From Bacteroidota bacterium (GTDB lineage Bacteria; Bacteroidota; Rhodothermia; Rhodothermales; UBA10348): 20,193 nucleotides of DNA. The stretch lies in contig SMXL01000111.1 of the NCBI GenBank assembly GCA_004356385.1, positions 1 to 20,193 of the forward strand, given 5' to 3'. Positions 7,832 through 16,794 of the stretch are shown here, piece by piece. The notes beneath the pieces were generated by a model. It was given only the letters and a program-made list of their open reading frames with translations. It ran no database searches and was not told the DNA's origin. A program made the translations under genes and the position numbers. Positions within the stretch are counted from its first letter, which is position 1; each line of letters begins with the position of its first letter.

Positions 7832-7845
7832 AATCCAATTGGATT
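7832..7845. promoter_or_regulatory. 14-bp perfect palindrome upstream of the CsbD-like gene
   Basis: AATCCAATTGGATT is its own reverse complement. It sits 86 nt upstream of the CsbD-like start, in the 138-nt gap after fadE, and a second small inverted repeat (TCGC-TATT-GCGA, 7821-7832) abuts it. It could be an operator or part of a weak hairpin; there is no T-run to make a terminator. Confidence 0.4.
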
Positions 7846-7884
7846 GAACCGATGTGACGACTCTTGACAGGACGACGTGACGAC

Positions 7885-10383
7885 TCATAGACCGGGCGAA
7901 TCGGACGGTACCTCGCCATCTTCCCACAGGGGCTCCGTATCGTGAATGACTGCGTTCAATCCGTATTTTTCAAGAGTGAATGAGTCGACTTGGATGGCGT
8001 CGTCGCGAATCATCTCAGCATCCGTAACCTGTTGCGCATCCTCTTTCGAGATTAATTGTTTTTCGACGGCCTCGGTAAGCATGTCCGCGAGTGGACCTCT
8101 CTTAATGGTATCAGATCGCGCCGCATTCCTTACTCGAGAAATGATGGGCTCCGCTGCCACGCTAATCTCCATGGCGTGATCCAGTCGGGAGACGGGCCAG
8201 TCATTCTCGCTGGGTAGATGGATACCGGATGTGAGTCGGTCGCGTTGCGGTCCGGGGGTCTGAAGAATTACGGCCACTTGATGACCAGTGAGATCGTCCG
8301 GTCGGCTGCTAAAACGATTCATTCTAGAAAAGAGCCCAAGTGGACCCCTCATCAACAGGGTCAAGCCTGGAATCTTCAGGTTGTCGTAAATCTGTTCAAA
8401 TGACGACTGTATTTCCGATAAAGCATAACTCATGCTCCAACGGACGAGAGGTAGATCTTCCAATGGTCGCCCATCTGCCTCAAACCGGCGGAGAGTGGCG
8501 ACAGCCAGAAACATCCATGAAAAAATATCCGCGAACCGACCCGTTAGTTTTTCTTTCCTTTTGAGATCTCCACCCAGCGAAAACATAGAAAGGTCCGCCC
8601 AAAACGAGAATTTTGCCGACACCCATGCCAGCTTCCGAAAGTACTTGGATGTAGGCCCATCTACCGGCGATGAAGCAAGTCGCCCTCTGGTTAACGTCAG
8701 TCCGATAAGCCGGAAGAGATTCCGGATCACCATGCCGACGTGGCCCCAAAAGGCTTCGTCAAACGCTCGCACGTCCTTGTCACGCAGTGCATTGATTTCC
8801 CTTAAAACGAACGGGTGGGACCGAATGGCACCCTGTCCGAAAATAATGAGCGTCCGCGTCAGGATATTCGCCCCTTCTACGGTGATTCCGATCGGAGTAT
8901 TGATATATGCGTGTGCCAACGCATTTCGAGGGCCGCGAGATATCGCGTTTCCACCCAGTATATCCATGCCGTCGAGGATGACTTTTCGAAACAGTTCCGT
9001 CGTGTTGTATTTCATGATTGCCGTTACGACGGCCGGTTTCCCGCCCTTATTCAGAATCCCGTTCGTGTAACGACGGGCTGCATCCATGATGTATGTGAAC
9101 GCACCGATTCGAGCGAGCGGTTCTTCAATTCCTTCGAATTTTCCGATTGAAAGGCCAAATTGCTTCCTGACAACGGAGTGGGCCCCCGCAACGCGTGCGA
9201 CCATTTTCGAACTAAACGTGCTCACCGCCGGAAGCGATATTCCTCGACCCGCTGCTAACGATTCCATCAACATACCCCATCCTTTACCGGCCCCTTCGAT
9301 GCCTCCAATGATGGCCTCTTCCAGAGGAACAACCACATCTCGACCAAAAGTTGGGCCATTGTGGAAGGGAATTCCCATTGGGTCGTGACGCATACCCGTC
9401 TCCACACCCGGTGCGTCCGTTTTGATCAATGCACACGTAATCCCCAGATCAACGCCTTTCCCAAGGAGGTTTTCCGGGTCCTTCATTTTGAAGGCAAGAC
9501 CCAATACCGTGGCTACAGATACCAATGTGATATACCGCTTTTCCCAATTCAGACGGAGATACAATTTCTCGTCGTTACCACGAAATACAACGCCTGTTGA
9601 CTGGATGGCGCCGGCGTCCGAGCCCGCGCCGGGCTCCGTTAACGCGAACGCAGGGATTTCCTCGTGTCGCGCGAGTCGAGGCAGATAATAATCCTTCTGC
9701 GATTTCGTACCGTAGTGAATCAGGAGTTCCGCAGGCCCCAGTGAGTTTGGGACCATAACCGTAATACCCAGAACCGTATTGGTCGCGCTCACCTTTCCAA
9801 CAATCGCGCTGTTCGCCGAGGCAGAAAATCCTAACCCACCGTACTCCTCGGGAATGATCATCCCGAAAAAACGGTGCTTTTTCATGACTTCCCACGCTTC
9901 GGGCGGCAGGTCTTTTCGAAGAAAAACGTCCCAATCACGTACCACGTTACAAAGTTCTTCGACCGGACCGTCCAAGAATTCCTGTTCTTCGGCCGTCAGG
10001 CCAGGAAAATCCTCCTCCATCATCTTCTTAAAATCCGGCTTACCCGAAATCAGCTCGCCCTCAACCCAAACGGTTCCGGCATCAATCGCCTCCTGCTCGG
10101 TCTGGGATATGGACGGCATGAACTTCATCTTCTCGACCAGCCAGATAAGACCTCGCGACACCACTCGACGGACGAGACGTAGCCCGAAACCCAGCGCGAA
10201 TACGCCCAACACGATCCAACTCCCGCTTCCTGCGCCGAGTCCATACATGACGATGGCAACGAGGAGGATCCAGACACGAACACCCATTCCTGTGTAACCT
10301 GCGGTGAACAAAACAAGAACGATGGCAAGTATGGCTGCCCAGTCGGGAAGCGCGGTCAGGAAGTTGTAAAATGGCAGATTCAT
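7885..10383 (-). CDS. fadE: Membrane acyl-CoA dehydrogenase, FadE type
   Basis: An 832-residue acyl-CoA dehydrogenase of the long E. coli FadE type. It has an N-terminal membrane region (hydrophobic segments at about 14-33, 35-50 and 54-70), the FadE linker MPSISQTEQEAIDAGTVW, the FAD/acyl-CoA core with FALTEPGAGSDAGA, NGPTFGRDVVVP and ITVEGANILTRTLIIFGQGA, and a C-terminal DUF1974 region of about 280 residues. It introduces the trans-2 double bond in long-chain acyl-CoA and passes electrons to ETF. The ATG at 10383 is used; an in-frame TTG at 10419 would add only 12 residues unlike FadE. It is the last gene of the beta-oxidation operon, 92 nt after the thiolase. Paired with a FadN/FadA set of Bacillus type, it makes a mosaic pathway. 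Confidence 0.95.
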   Translation of the reverse strand: MNLPFYNFLTALPDWAAILAIVLVLFTAGYTGMGVRVWILLVAIVMYGLGAGSGSWIVLGVFALGFGLRLVRRVVSRGLIWLVEKMKFMPSISQTEQEAIDAGTVWVEGELISGKPDFKKMMEEDFPGLTAEEQEFLDGPVEELCNVVRDWDVFLRKDLPPEAWEVMKKHRFFGMIIPEEYGGLGFSASANSAIVGKVSATNTVLGITVMVPNSLGPAELLIHYGTKSQKDYYLPRLARHEEIPAFALTEPGAGSDAGAIQSTGVVFRGNDEKLYLRLNWEKRYITLVSVATVLGLAFKMKDPENLLGKGVDLGITCALIKTDAPGVETGMRHDPMGIPFHNGPTFGRDVVVPLEEAIIGGIEGAGKGWGMLMESLAAGRGISLPAVSTFSSKMVARVAGAHSVVRKQFGLSIGKFEGIEEPLARIGAFTYIMDAARRYTNGILNKGGKPAVVTAIMKYNTTELFRKVILDGMDILGGNAISRGPRNALAHAYINTPIGITVEGANILTRTLIIFGQGAIRSHPFVLREINALRDKDVRAFDEAFWGHVGMVIRNLFRLIGLTLTRGRLASSPVDGPTSKYFRKLAWVSAKFSFWADLSMFSLGGDLKRKEKLTGRFADIFSWMFLAVATLRRFEADGRPLEDLPLVRWSMSYALSEIQSSFEQIYDNLKIPGLTLLMRGPLGLFSRMNRFSSRPDDLTGHQVAVILQTPGPQRDRLTSGIHLPSENDWPVSRLDHAMEISVAAEPIISRVRNAARSDTIKRGPLADMLTEAVEKQLISKEDAQQVTDAEMIRDDAIQVDSFTLEKYGLNAVIHDTEPLWEDGEVPSDSPGL

Positions 10384-10396
10384 GGCGCTAGTCAAT

Positions 10397-10447
10397 TTAT
10401 TCTGCAAGCATTGCTGCAATAGTTACGGCTATAATTGCTGCTAACAT
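10397..10447 (-). CDS. Possible 16-residue hydrophobic micropeptide between thiolase and fadE
   Basis: The 92-nt gap between thiolase and fadE contains an ATG-to-TAA frame coding for MLAAIIAVTIAAMLAE, an almost wholly hydrophobic peptide that could span a membrane. It ends 13 nt before the fadE start, so its translation could couple to or tune fadE. There is no clear Shine-Dalgarno, and the DNA also contains two ATTGCTGC direct repeats (10410-10417 and 10434-10441) that may explain the composition. Seen only as a short frame; it may be chance. Confidence 0.2.
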   Translation of the reverse strand: MLAAIIAVTIAAMLAE

Positions 10448-10475
10448 TACTTCGATTATCAGTCATCGTCACCGA

Positions 10476-11666
10476 TCACACGTTCAGGTTTTCGATGACT
10501 CCAGCCGCTCCCATTCCACCACCAATACACATGGTACAGAGTCCATAACGGACGCCGCGCCTTGTCATCTCGTGAATGAGGGTCGTTGTAAGTTTTGCGC
10601 CTGTACATCCTAGCGGATGTCCCAGAGCGATAGCACCTCCGTTTACGTTGACGATTGATTCGTCCAGACCCAACTCTTCTATTACAGCCAGACTCTGGGA
10701 TGCAAATGCTTCGTTCAATTCCACCAGGCCGATATCCTTGAGTTCAAGTCCAGTCTGTTTCAACACTTTCGGAACGGCTTCGATGGGTCCGATCCCCATA
10801 AGGCCCGGAGCTACACCGGCTACAGAAAACCCTATCAGTCGGGCCAGTGGTTTAACATTGAGCTCCTTAAGTCGCTTTTCGCTCAGAATGACCGTCGCGG
10901 CGGCTCCGTCGGACAGCTGCGAGGAGTTCCCCGCGGTAACGCTTCCTCCAGCTCGAAAAACCGGCCTAAGTTTTCCGAGTGCCTCGAGACTCGTATCGGC
11001 TCTGGGTCCTTCATCGTTTTTCAGTTCCCGCGTTGTTCTCTGAACCGATCCGCCACTGAAGACGGCTTCGTCAATCTGATAAGGGATAATTTCGGCTTCG
11101 AATCGCCCGGCCTGAATGGCTTCCGTGGCCCGTTCATGAGATCGTAACGAGAATCGATCCTGATCAGCCCTAGAGATACCGTACTTCTCGGCTACATTTT
11201 CCGCCGTATTTCCCATCGAAACGTAGGCATCCATCTCAGTCTCTATCAGTCCGGGATCCGGTTGGAAATAGAAGCCGCTCATCGGAACGAGACTCATGGA
11301 TTCCGTGCCCCCTGCGACAACGACATCCGCAAATCCTGTCGAGATCGCCTGCGTAGCGAGTGCGATCGTCTGCAACCCGGAGGAACAGAATCGATTAATA
11401 GTTGCTCCCGGAACAGAATCGGGTAAACCGGCCCTAAGCGCTACGATCCGGCCCATATTCATTCCCTGGGCCCCCTCCGGCATCGCGCAGCCCACGAGAA
11501 CGTCATCTACCATGGCGTCTTCCAATCCGGGAACGCGATTAATGGCCTCGCGAACGACCGTGGCACCCATTTCTTCGGGACGGACGTTTCTCAAACTCCC
11601 TCGTTTGGCCTTCCCGACGGGTGTTCTGACAGCACTAACGATATAGGCAGTTGAATTTGATTCCAT
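10476..11666 (-). CDS. fadA: Acetyl-CoA acyltransferase (3-ketoacyl-CoA thiolase)
   Basis: A 396-residue degradative thiolase. The nucleophile is Cys94 in NRFCSSGLQ, the His of [10 protein letters not shown] is His350 and the second active-site cysteine is Cys380 in [10 protein letters not shown]. It cleaves 3-ketoacyl-CoA to acetyl-CoA and a shortened acyl-CoA, the last step of the beta-oxidation cycle. The ATG at 11666 is chosen because [14 protein letters not shown], the normal thiolase N-terminus, begins a few residues later; a frame open further upstream adds residues unlike the family. The start lies 4 nt after the FadN stop, so the two are almost certainly co-translated, as expected for subunits of a trifunctional-type complex. 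Confidence 0.96.
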   Translation of the reverse strand: MESNSTAYIVSAVRTPVGKAKRGSLRNVRPEEMGATVVREAINRVPGLEDAMVDDVLVGCAMPEGAQGMNMGRIVALRAGLPDSVPGATINRFCSSGLQTIALATQAISTGFADVVVAGGTESMSLVPMSGFYFQPDPGLIETEMDAYVSMGNTAENVAEKYGISRADQDRFSLRSHERATEAIQAGRFEAEIIPYQIDEAVFSGGSVQRTTRELKNDEGPRADTSLEALGKLRPVFRAGGSVTAGNSSQLSDGAAATVILSEKRLKELNVKPLARLIGFSVAGVAPGLMGIGPIEAVPKVLKQTGLELKDIGLVELNEAFASQSLAVIEELGLDESIVNVNGGAIALGHPLGCTGAKLTTTLIHEMTRRGVRYGLCTMCIGGGMGAAGVIENLNV

Positions 11667-11670
11667 CGGA

Positions 11671-14085
11671 TTAATTGCGTAGCGGTTTATTGTGCTCGAG
11701 AATATGTTGAATCCGTTCTTGAGTTTTCTTCTCACCGAGAAGAGACATGAACACCTCTCGCTCCAGATCAAGCAGGAAGTTGTCGTCCACATCGGTTGAC
11801 CCGGGTAGATCCCCACCCGTGAGTACTTTTGCCAAATCGCGCGCCAGTCGAAAGTCGTAATCGCTGATGAATTTCCCTTGATGAAATTGATAGGCCATCG
11901 CTTCAAGCGCCGCTCGACCGGGCGAACCAAGCACGGTGATGAGCTCCCCTGAAGGTGGGGGCAAATACCCTTTCTCGGAAAGATGAACGATCTCCTGCTT
12001 TGCAACCTCGAATCTCCGTTCAGATCGCATCACAATGGCTCCGTGAGCTGGGAAATACCCCATTTCCTGCGCCTCTCTCGCACTTGTGGAGACCCGGGCC
12101 ATGGCGACCTGCTCGAAATACCGGGCAAGCGATGCCTGGATTTCGTTATCGAAACCGTTCGGGGCGTTCGACGCGGCAAGCGCGGCCAGCCTTGTTGATC
12201 CGGTTCCCGCTGGAATCAGGCCGACTCCAAGCTCGACTAAACCGATATAGCTTTCGGCGGCAGCGACCGATGTGGGCGCGGCAAGGACCATCTCGCACGC
12301 CCCACCCAGAACGCGTTGATGCACCGCCACCGCAATCGGTTTAACTGAATATCGAACGCGTTGAATCGCTCTCTGAAATCCCCAAACCGCCTCTTCGATC
12401 ACGGAGAATTTCCCTTCCAAAAGGGCCGCGGCGACTTCACCCAGATTGGCTCCAACAGAAAAGTTGGATCCTTCATTTCCGATTACCATTCCTCGAATGT
12501 TGGGATCTCCTTCGATCCGATCAATGGCCTCAACGAGACCGTTGATGACCCCCGCACCCAGGGTGTTGGCCTTCGAACGGAATTCGTAAAGCACGACACC
12601 CGACCCCATGTCCAGCAGCGCTGCATCCGAACTCTCCCAGACGGTACGATCGGGTATGGCTCGGAGCTGCGAAAGAGTCCTCTCATCGGCAGGAATGATC
12701 GCCTCTATGTTTTCTCGGTGCGCGGGAACGAAAACCGTTCTCGGGTCGGTCGATGAATCGTAGAACTGTGTCAGGCCCGTTTCTGACATCTCCTGAATCC
12801 ATTCGGGGAGAGCAATCTGTGCTTCATTCATTGCCGAAACGACCTTCTCAAATCCGAGCACATCCCACGTTTCAAAAGGACCCAACCTCCACCCGAAGCC
12901 CCATCGAATCGCGTTGTCGATATCAGCCGGAGAATCGGCAATTTCCGGAATGCGACGCGCGGCGTAAGCCATGGTCTCGAGCATCGTCCGCCTGAAGAAA
13001 ATCCCGGATCTTGAATGTGATTCGAAAAGTGCTTTCAACCGAGACGTGAGTCCCCCCTGCTTTTTCAGTTCGCCCAGCGAGGGCAAGTCCAATTCTGCAG
13101 CCGCTTGATATGATTTCGTTTTCGTATCAAACGTCAAAATCTCGCGATCCACCTTTTTATAGATTCCAGCTTTCGTTTTCGACCCGAGGTGTCCTCCTTC
13201 AATGAGTAGATTCAGGAAATCCGGTAGTTTGAACAACTCTCTGGACTCGTCCTCCGGGACGGCTTCATAGAGATTGTCGATAACCGACTTCATCACGTCC
13301 AATCCAACGACATCCGCGGTTCTGAATGTGGCTGATTTTGGGCGACCAACCAACGTACCCGAGAGGGCATCAATTTCTTCGATCGAATACTCGCCCTTGG
13401 TCTGTTCTCGCATGGCCACAAGCATCGAATAAATACCGACGCGGTTTCCGATGAAGTAGGGAGAGTCTTTCGCGACGACGACACCTTTTCCCAGATGGAT
13501 ACGGCAAAACGAAGCCACACGTTCGACGACATCCCAGTCGGTTTCGGCCGTAGGAATGATTTCGAGGAGTGGTAGATATCGGGGAGGATTAAAAAAGTGA
13601 GTGCCGAGAAGTCGGGCCCGGAACGCATCGGATCGACCCTTTCCAAGGTCGGCGATGGGAATTCCGCTCGTGTTGGACGAGATGATCGTCGAGCTTCCAG
13701 TGACCTCTTCCAAACGCTGCATCACGGATTCCTTCACGTCTCGGCGCTCCAGGACCGCTTCGATCACCCAGTCGACCGCTGCCAGGTCGTCAAAATGCGT
13801 ATCAAAATTTCCGAGCTGGATTCTATGTGCGGCCGCGGCCGTGAAGAGTGGATTAGGACGCAGCCGCAGCATCTTCTCGTATCCGGACTCGACAATGGCG
13901 TTGAGATTGTCCCCTTCTTTCGGCGCAATATCAAGCAGAAGCACCGATACGCCGGCGTTGGCGAGGTGCGCAGCAATCTGGCTACCCATCGTACCCGCGC
14001 CGAGGACGGCGACTTTCGTAAAGGGGAGGTGTTTCCTGGCCCGGTCCCAGTCGATCGTACGTATTTGCTGCGTCCTGCTGCTCAT
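11671..14085 (-). CDS. fadN: FadN-type 3-hydroxyacyl-CoA dehydrogenase/enoyl-CoA hydratase
   Basis: An 804-residue bifunctional beta-oxidation enzyme with the dehydrogenase first and the crotonase fold last, the domain order of Bacillus FadN and the reverse of E. coli FadB. The NAD-binding loop is [12 protein letters not shown] (25-36). The dehydrogenase catalytic dyad is His163 (THFFNPP) and Glu175 (LLEIIP), with the 12-residue spacing of the family. In the hydratase domain, ANLGE follows the oxyanion segment and Glu598 (GGACEM) and Glu618 (LVELGVGL) are 20 residues apart, as are the two catalytic glutamates of crotonase. Both activities should therefore be intact. The ATG overlaps the stop of the acyl-CoA ligase gene by 4 nt (ATGA), and the thiolase follows after 4 nt. 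Confidence 0.95.
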   Translation of the reverse strand: MSSRTQQIRTIDWDRARKHLPFTKVAVLGAGTMGSQIAAHLANAGVSVLLLDIAPKEGDNLNAIVESGYEKMLRLRPNPLFTAAAAHRIQLGNFDTHFDDLAAVDWVIEAVLERRDVKESVMQRLEEVTGSSTIISSNTSGIPIADLGKGRSDAFRARLLGTHFFNPPRYLPLLEIIPTAETDWDVVERVASFCRIHLGKGVVVAKDSPYFIGNRVGIYSMLVAMREQTKGEYSIEEIDALSGTLVGRPKSATFRTADVVGLDVMKSVIDNLYEAVPEDESRELFKLPDFLNLLIEGGHLGSKTKAGIYKKVDREILTFDTKTKSYQAAAELDLPSLGELKKQGGLTSRLKALFESHSRSGIFFRRTMLETMAYAARRIPEIADSPADIDNAIRWGFGWRLGPFETWDVLGFEKVVSAMNEAQIALPEWIQEMSETGLTQFYDSSTDPRTVFVPAHRENIEAIIPADERTLSQLRAIPDRTVWESSDAALLDMGSGVVLYEFRSKANTLGAGVINGLVEAIDRIEGDPNIRGMVIGNEGSNFSVGANLGEVAAALLEGKFSVIEEAVWGFQRAIQRVRYSVKPIAVAVHQRVLGGACEMVLAAPTSVAAAESYIGLVELGVGLIPAGTGSTRLAALAASNAPNGFDNEIQASLARYFEQVAMARVSTSAREAQEMGYFPAHGAIVMRSERRFEVAKQEIVHLSEKGYLPPPSGELITVLGSPGRAALEAMAYQFHQGKFISDYDFRLARDLAKVLTGGDLPGSTDVDDNFLLDLEREVFMSLLGEKKTQERIQHILEHNKPLRN

Positions 14086-16022
14086 TCGTCATCCTCTGCT
14101 TGCATATTCACGTCGTTCGTCTCCTGCTCGTCTTCGTACATCTCTTTGATTCGATTGGCATACATAGAATTGATGGCCGTCCTCCTAACCTTCAGTGTTG
14201 GAGTCAAGAGCCCGTTTTCGATCGTCGCCACGTCAGGAATAAGCACAAATTTATTGATCGTGGACCAATGGGCTACTCCATCGTTTGCGCGGTCAACCAG
14301 TTTCTGGAACTCGGCAAGGATTTTCTGTTCATCTAGGAGTTGTTGAAAACCGGCTCCGGATTTGACTCGAAGAGTATCTGCAAGAGACAAAACAGCAGAC
14401 TCTTCGGGAAAGATGAGAGCTGTCGCATACTTGTATCCCGCTCCAACCACGACCGCTTGCTCGATCAGCGGTGACGCCGACATTTTGTTCTCGATGGGTT
14501 GGGGCACCACATATTTCCCAGTGGAAAGTTTGAAAAGGTCCTTCTTTCGATCCGTGATCGTAAGAAAACCATCATCCGTCAGTGTGCCGATGTCTCCAGT
14601 ATAGAACCAGCCTTCCTCAGAGAATACTTTTTCTGTAAGGTCGTCATCCTGAAAATACCCGGCCATCACGTGCGGGCCTCTGGTCAGGATTTCCCCGTCA
14701 TCGGCGATCATGACCTCAACCCCCTTCAGAACCTCTCCGACCGTGCCGGGACGGTTGTTTCCAGGTCTGTTGAACGAAATTACGGGGCTTGTTTCCGTCA
14801 GACCGTATCCCTGCAAGACTGGAATTCCCGCATTCTCAAACACGTGGGCGATTTCTACGCTGAGGGCTGCACCGCCACTGATTAAAAATCTTAGATTCCC
14901 TCCAAGCACGTTGCGCCACTTCGAGTAAACCAACCTGTCTGCAATCCCCACTTTTGAGCGTCTCCAGAACGATGGTTTCTCCGGGGCGCTACCCGTCGCG
15001 TGACCTTCCGTGCCGGCGCTTGAATGACCGACCTGAGAAAGTCGGACACCCCAGCGAGCGATTTTCCCTTTCAACCCGGGCGTTTTTCCTGAGCGCTCCA
15101 GAATCCGTGCATAGACCTTTTCCAAGACACGCGGAACGGTAATCAGCATCGTTGGATGGACGTCACCCAAATCCCGAACCAACTCGTCCGGGCTTGAAAA
15201 GTACAAGCTTGACCCCTGTGAGAGAGCCAGGTAATAATTGGTTCGTGCGAACACATGCGTGAGCGGCAGAAACGAAAGGAGCGTTTCTCCTCCGGCACCC
15301 GACCGGTATCCATCCAGGCCTTCAAACGCGCTCAGCGCATTGAAACTTATGTTTTCGTGGGTCAGCATGACGCCCTTCGGACGCCCCGTAGTTCCGCTCG
15401 TGTAAATGATAGTAGCCAGGTCGTGCGGTTCCAGGCGATCAGAGAGTTGCCGGACCAGCATGGGCTCCTTTTCGATGGCTGCTCGACCTAAATCTCTAAG
15501 ATTCGGAAGCGAAGTCACGTTGATTCTTTCCGGCACTTCGTCTTCTGCGGGCTCTTCAGATCCATCTACCAATATGAGTGTGTGAACGGATTCGCTCTCG
15601 ATCAGCGCGGGAAGAATTTCCCGGAGTTTCTCGAGATCCGCGACCACGATTGCATGGGCATCCGCGTGATCGAGGACATATTCGACCGTCTCTTGCTTGT
15701 GCGTGAGGTATATGGGCACATCTACTAGCCCGGCAATCAGGCAGCCCATATCGACCAGGCAGAAATAAACGTCGCTTTCCAGATATAGCGCTACCCGGTC
15801 GCCTGGAGCCAAATTTGAGGCCAGCAGTCCCAGAGCTGTTTCTTCAGCGGCACGCCTGAACTCGTCGGAAGTAAACGGTTTCCAACCCGCGTCTGTCTTC
15901 TGGACGAAGGCTGCATCATTCGGATATACCGCGTTTGCGTGATAGAGCAACGAGGGCAGGGTGCGCCCACGGAAGGACGGTTCGCCCACTCCTTTGGCAA
16001 TATTTTCGACGTCTGTTATCAC
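14082..16022 (-). CDS. Long-chain fatty acid-CoA ligase (AMP-forming)
   Basis: A 646-residue adenylate-forming ligase. The P-loop is YTSGTTGRPKGVMLTHENI (207-225), the adenosine-binding motif is GYGLTETSP, and the hinge/C-terminal region reads YTGDIGTLTDDGF, TDRKKDLFKLSTGKYVVP. The insertion-containing length and the last motif are typical of the long-chain acyl-CoA synthetase branch (LC-FACS/FadD15-like). It activates fatty acids with ATP and CoA, the entry reaction for the genes downstream. The start is GTG at 16022, which overlaps the TetR stop by 4 nt (GTGA). The only alternative would be an internal Met that truncates the domain. This coupling puts ligase amount directly under the regulator's own translation. 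Confidence 0.93.
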   Translation of the reverse strand: MITDVENIAKGVGEPSFRGRTLPSLLYHANAVYPNDAAFVQKTDAGWKPFTSDEFRRAAEETALGLLASNLAPGDRVALYLESDVYFCLVDMGCLIAGLVDVPIYLTHKQETVEYVLDHADAHAIVVADLEKLREILPALIESESVHTLILVDGSEEPAEDEVPERINVTSLPNLRDLGRAAIEKEPMLVRQLSDRLEPHDLATIIYTSGTTGRPKGVMLTHENISFNALSAFEGLDGYRSGAGGETLLSFLPLTHVFARTNYYLALSQGSSLYFSSPDELVRDLGDVHPTMLITVPRVLEKVYARILERSGKTPGLKGKIARWGVRLSQVGHSSAGTEGHATGSAPEKPSFWRRSKVGIADRLVYSKWRNVLGGNLRFLISGGAALSVEIAHVFENAGIPVLQGYGLTETSPVISFNRPGNNRPGTVGEVLKGVEVMIADDGEILTRGPHVMAGYFQDDDLTEKVFSEEGWFYTGDIGTLTDDGFLTITDRKKDLFKLSTGKYVVPQPIENKMSASPLIEQAVVVGAGYKYATALIFPEESAVLSLADTLRVKSGAGFQQLLDEQKILAEFQKLVDRANDGVAHWSTINKFVLIPDVATIENGLLTPTLKVRRTAINSMYANRIKEMYEDEQETNDVNMQAEDDE

Positions 16023-16636
16023 GCAATGGATGGCATTCGATGGTCGGGTTCGAATCCCCGGAGCACTCTTTCGATTGATTCTCCAATCACTCGATCCTTA
16101 TTGAGCCCCACGTCGAATCGTTTGGACAACATCAGAGATACAACACCGTGCATATTCGACCAGATAAGACTCGCCGCGAGCATCGGATCCAGTTTCTGAA
16201 AAACATTGCCCTCGACACCCTCCTGATACACACTTGCGAGCAGCTCCAGATTCTTACGCGCCTTGCGATATTTGTCGGCTGGATACCGTGTTAGACGCTC
16301 CGGGTGCAGCATATACATGATTTCGTAGTACTCTGGATTGTTCAGGCCGAATAAAACGTATTCACTACAAAGATTTCTTAGTCGCGTTCGGACACTCTCG
16401 CCATGCTGATTGAATCGCGAAAGAAGCCTCCCGTGTAACCTCGAAATGCCTTCATCAATCAGGGAATGGACCAGTTGGTCCTTGTTCTTGAAATGTAAAT
16501 AGATGGTTGTGGCGCTATACCCGATTTCCTTAGCGATTTTGCGCATCGACAAATGGGCGTAACCGTCGGAAATCAAAAGTCGCCGCGCTGTATCCAGGAT
16601 TTTCCGCTGAAGTGCATTGTCAGATTCTTGTGTCAT
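16019..16636 (-). CDS. TetR-family regulator of the beta-oxidation operon
   Basis: A 205-residue TetR-type repressor with the helix-turn-helix at about residues 30-49 (LSMRKIAKEIGYSATTIYLHF, split here by eye), followed by a 150-residue, mostly helical ligand domain without sequence similarity that I can name. It is the first gene of the operon and is translationally joined to the ligase by GTGA. By position it resembles Bacillus FadR and other acyl-CoA-responsive TetR regulators, so I infer that long-chain acyl-CoA releases it from DNA. A 19-bp perfect palindrome lies in the promoter spacer 14 nt upstream of its ATG, which points to autoregulation of the whole operon. A short GGA precedes the ATG. 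Confidence 0.92.
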   Translation of the reverse strand: MTQESDNALQRKILDTARRLLISDGYAHLSMRKIAKEIGYSATTIYLHFKNKDQLVHSLIDEGISRLHGRLLSRFNQHGESVRTRLRNLCSEYVLFGLNNPEYYEIMYMLHPERLTRYPADKYRKARKNLELLASVYQEGVEGNVFQKLDPMLAASLIWSNMHGVVSLMLSKRFDVGLNKDRVIGESIERVLRGFEPDHRMPSIA

Positions 16637-16643
16637 GACATCC

Positions 16644-16673
16644 AGTATAAACTTAACAGTGTTAAGTTGCCAG
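16644..16673 (-). promoter_or_regulatory. Predicted promoter of the beta-oxidation operon
   Basis: On the minus strand there is CTGGCA (16668-16673, 4 of 6 matches to TTGACA), an 18-nt spacer, and TATACT (16644-16649, 5 of 6 matches to TATAAT). Transcription would start about 7 nt further on, close to the ATG at 16636, so the mRNA may have almost no leader. The spacer is filled by the palindrome at 16650-16668. The boxes are sigma70-like; a different consensus would be expected if this is a Bacteroidota with the TTTG/TAnnTTTG promoter type, so confidence is moderate. Confidence 0.5.
16650..16668. promoter_or_regulatory. 19-bp palindromic operator for the TetR regulator
   Basis: AACTTAACAGTGTTAAGTT is a perfect inverted repeat with 9-bp arms and one central base. 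It lies immediately upstream of the TetR gene and inside the predicted promoter spacer, the common location for a TetR operator. Binding would block polymerase at the operon promoter. I saw no second full copy elsewhere in the window. Confidence 0.8.
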
Positions 16674-16741
16674 GAAATCGTGTTTGTTTCAGAAAACGAT
16701 CATTGTTTTTCCACCGTGAATGGAGCGATCAGTGAGGACCC

Positions 16742-16775
16742 AAAAAAAAGGGGCCGCAACCTATGTTGCGGCCCC
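16742..16775 (-). terminator. Strong intrinsic terminator of the sigma/anti-sigma/DUF4097 operon
   Basis: A perfect 11-bp GC-rich hairpin (GGGGCCGCAAC, loop CTAT, GTTGCGGCCCC at 16750-16775) is followed on the minus strand by eight T residues (the A run at 16742-16749). It begins 19 nt after the stop codon at 16795 and lies before the promoter of the TetR operon, so it separates the two transcription units. Confidence 0.93.
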
Positions 16776-16794
16776 AATTACTCGATCAATGTGC

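Noticed and set aside
11667..12005. 113-residue N-terminal extension of the thiolase
   Set aside because: It overlaps the C-terminal coding region of FadN in another frame and has no thiolase similarity; the family N-terminus starts at 11666.
13597..14346. Plus-strand frames spanning the FadN/ligase junction
   Set aside because: They are antisense to two well-supported genes, and no motif or start signal was seen.
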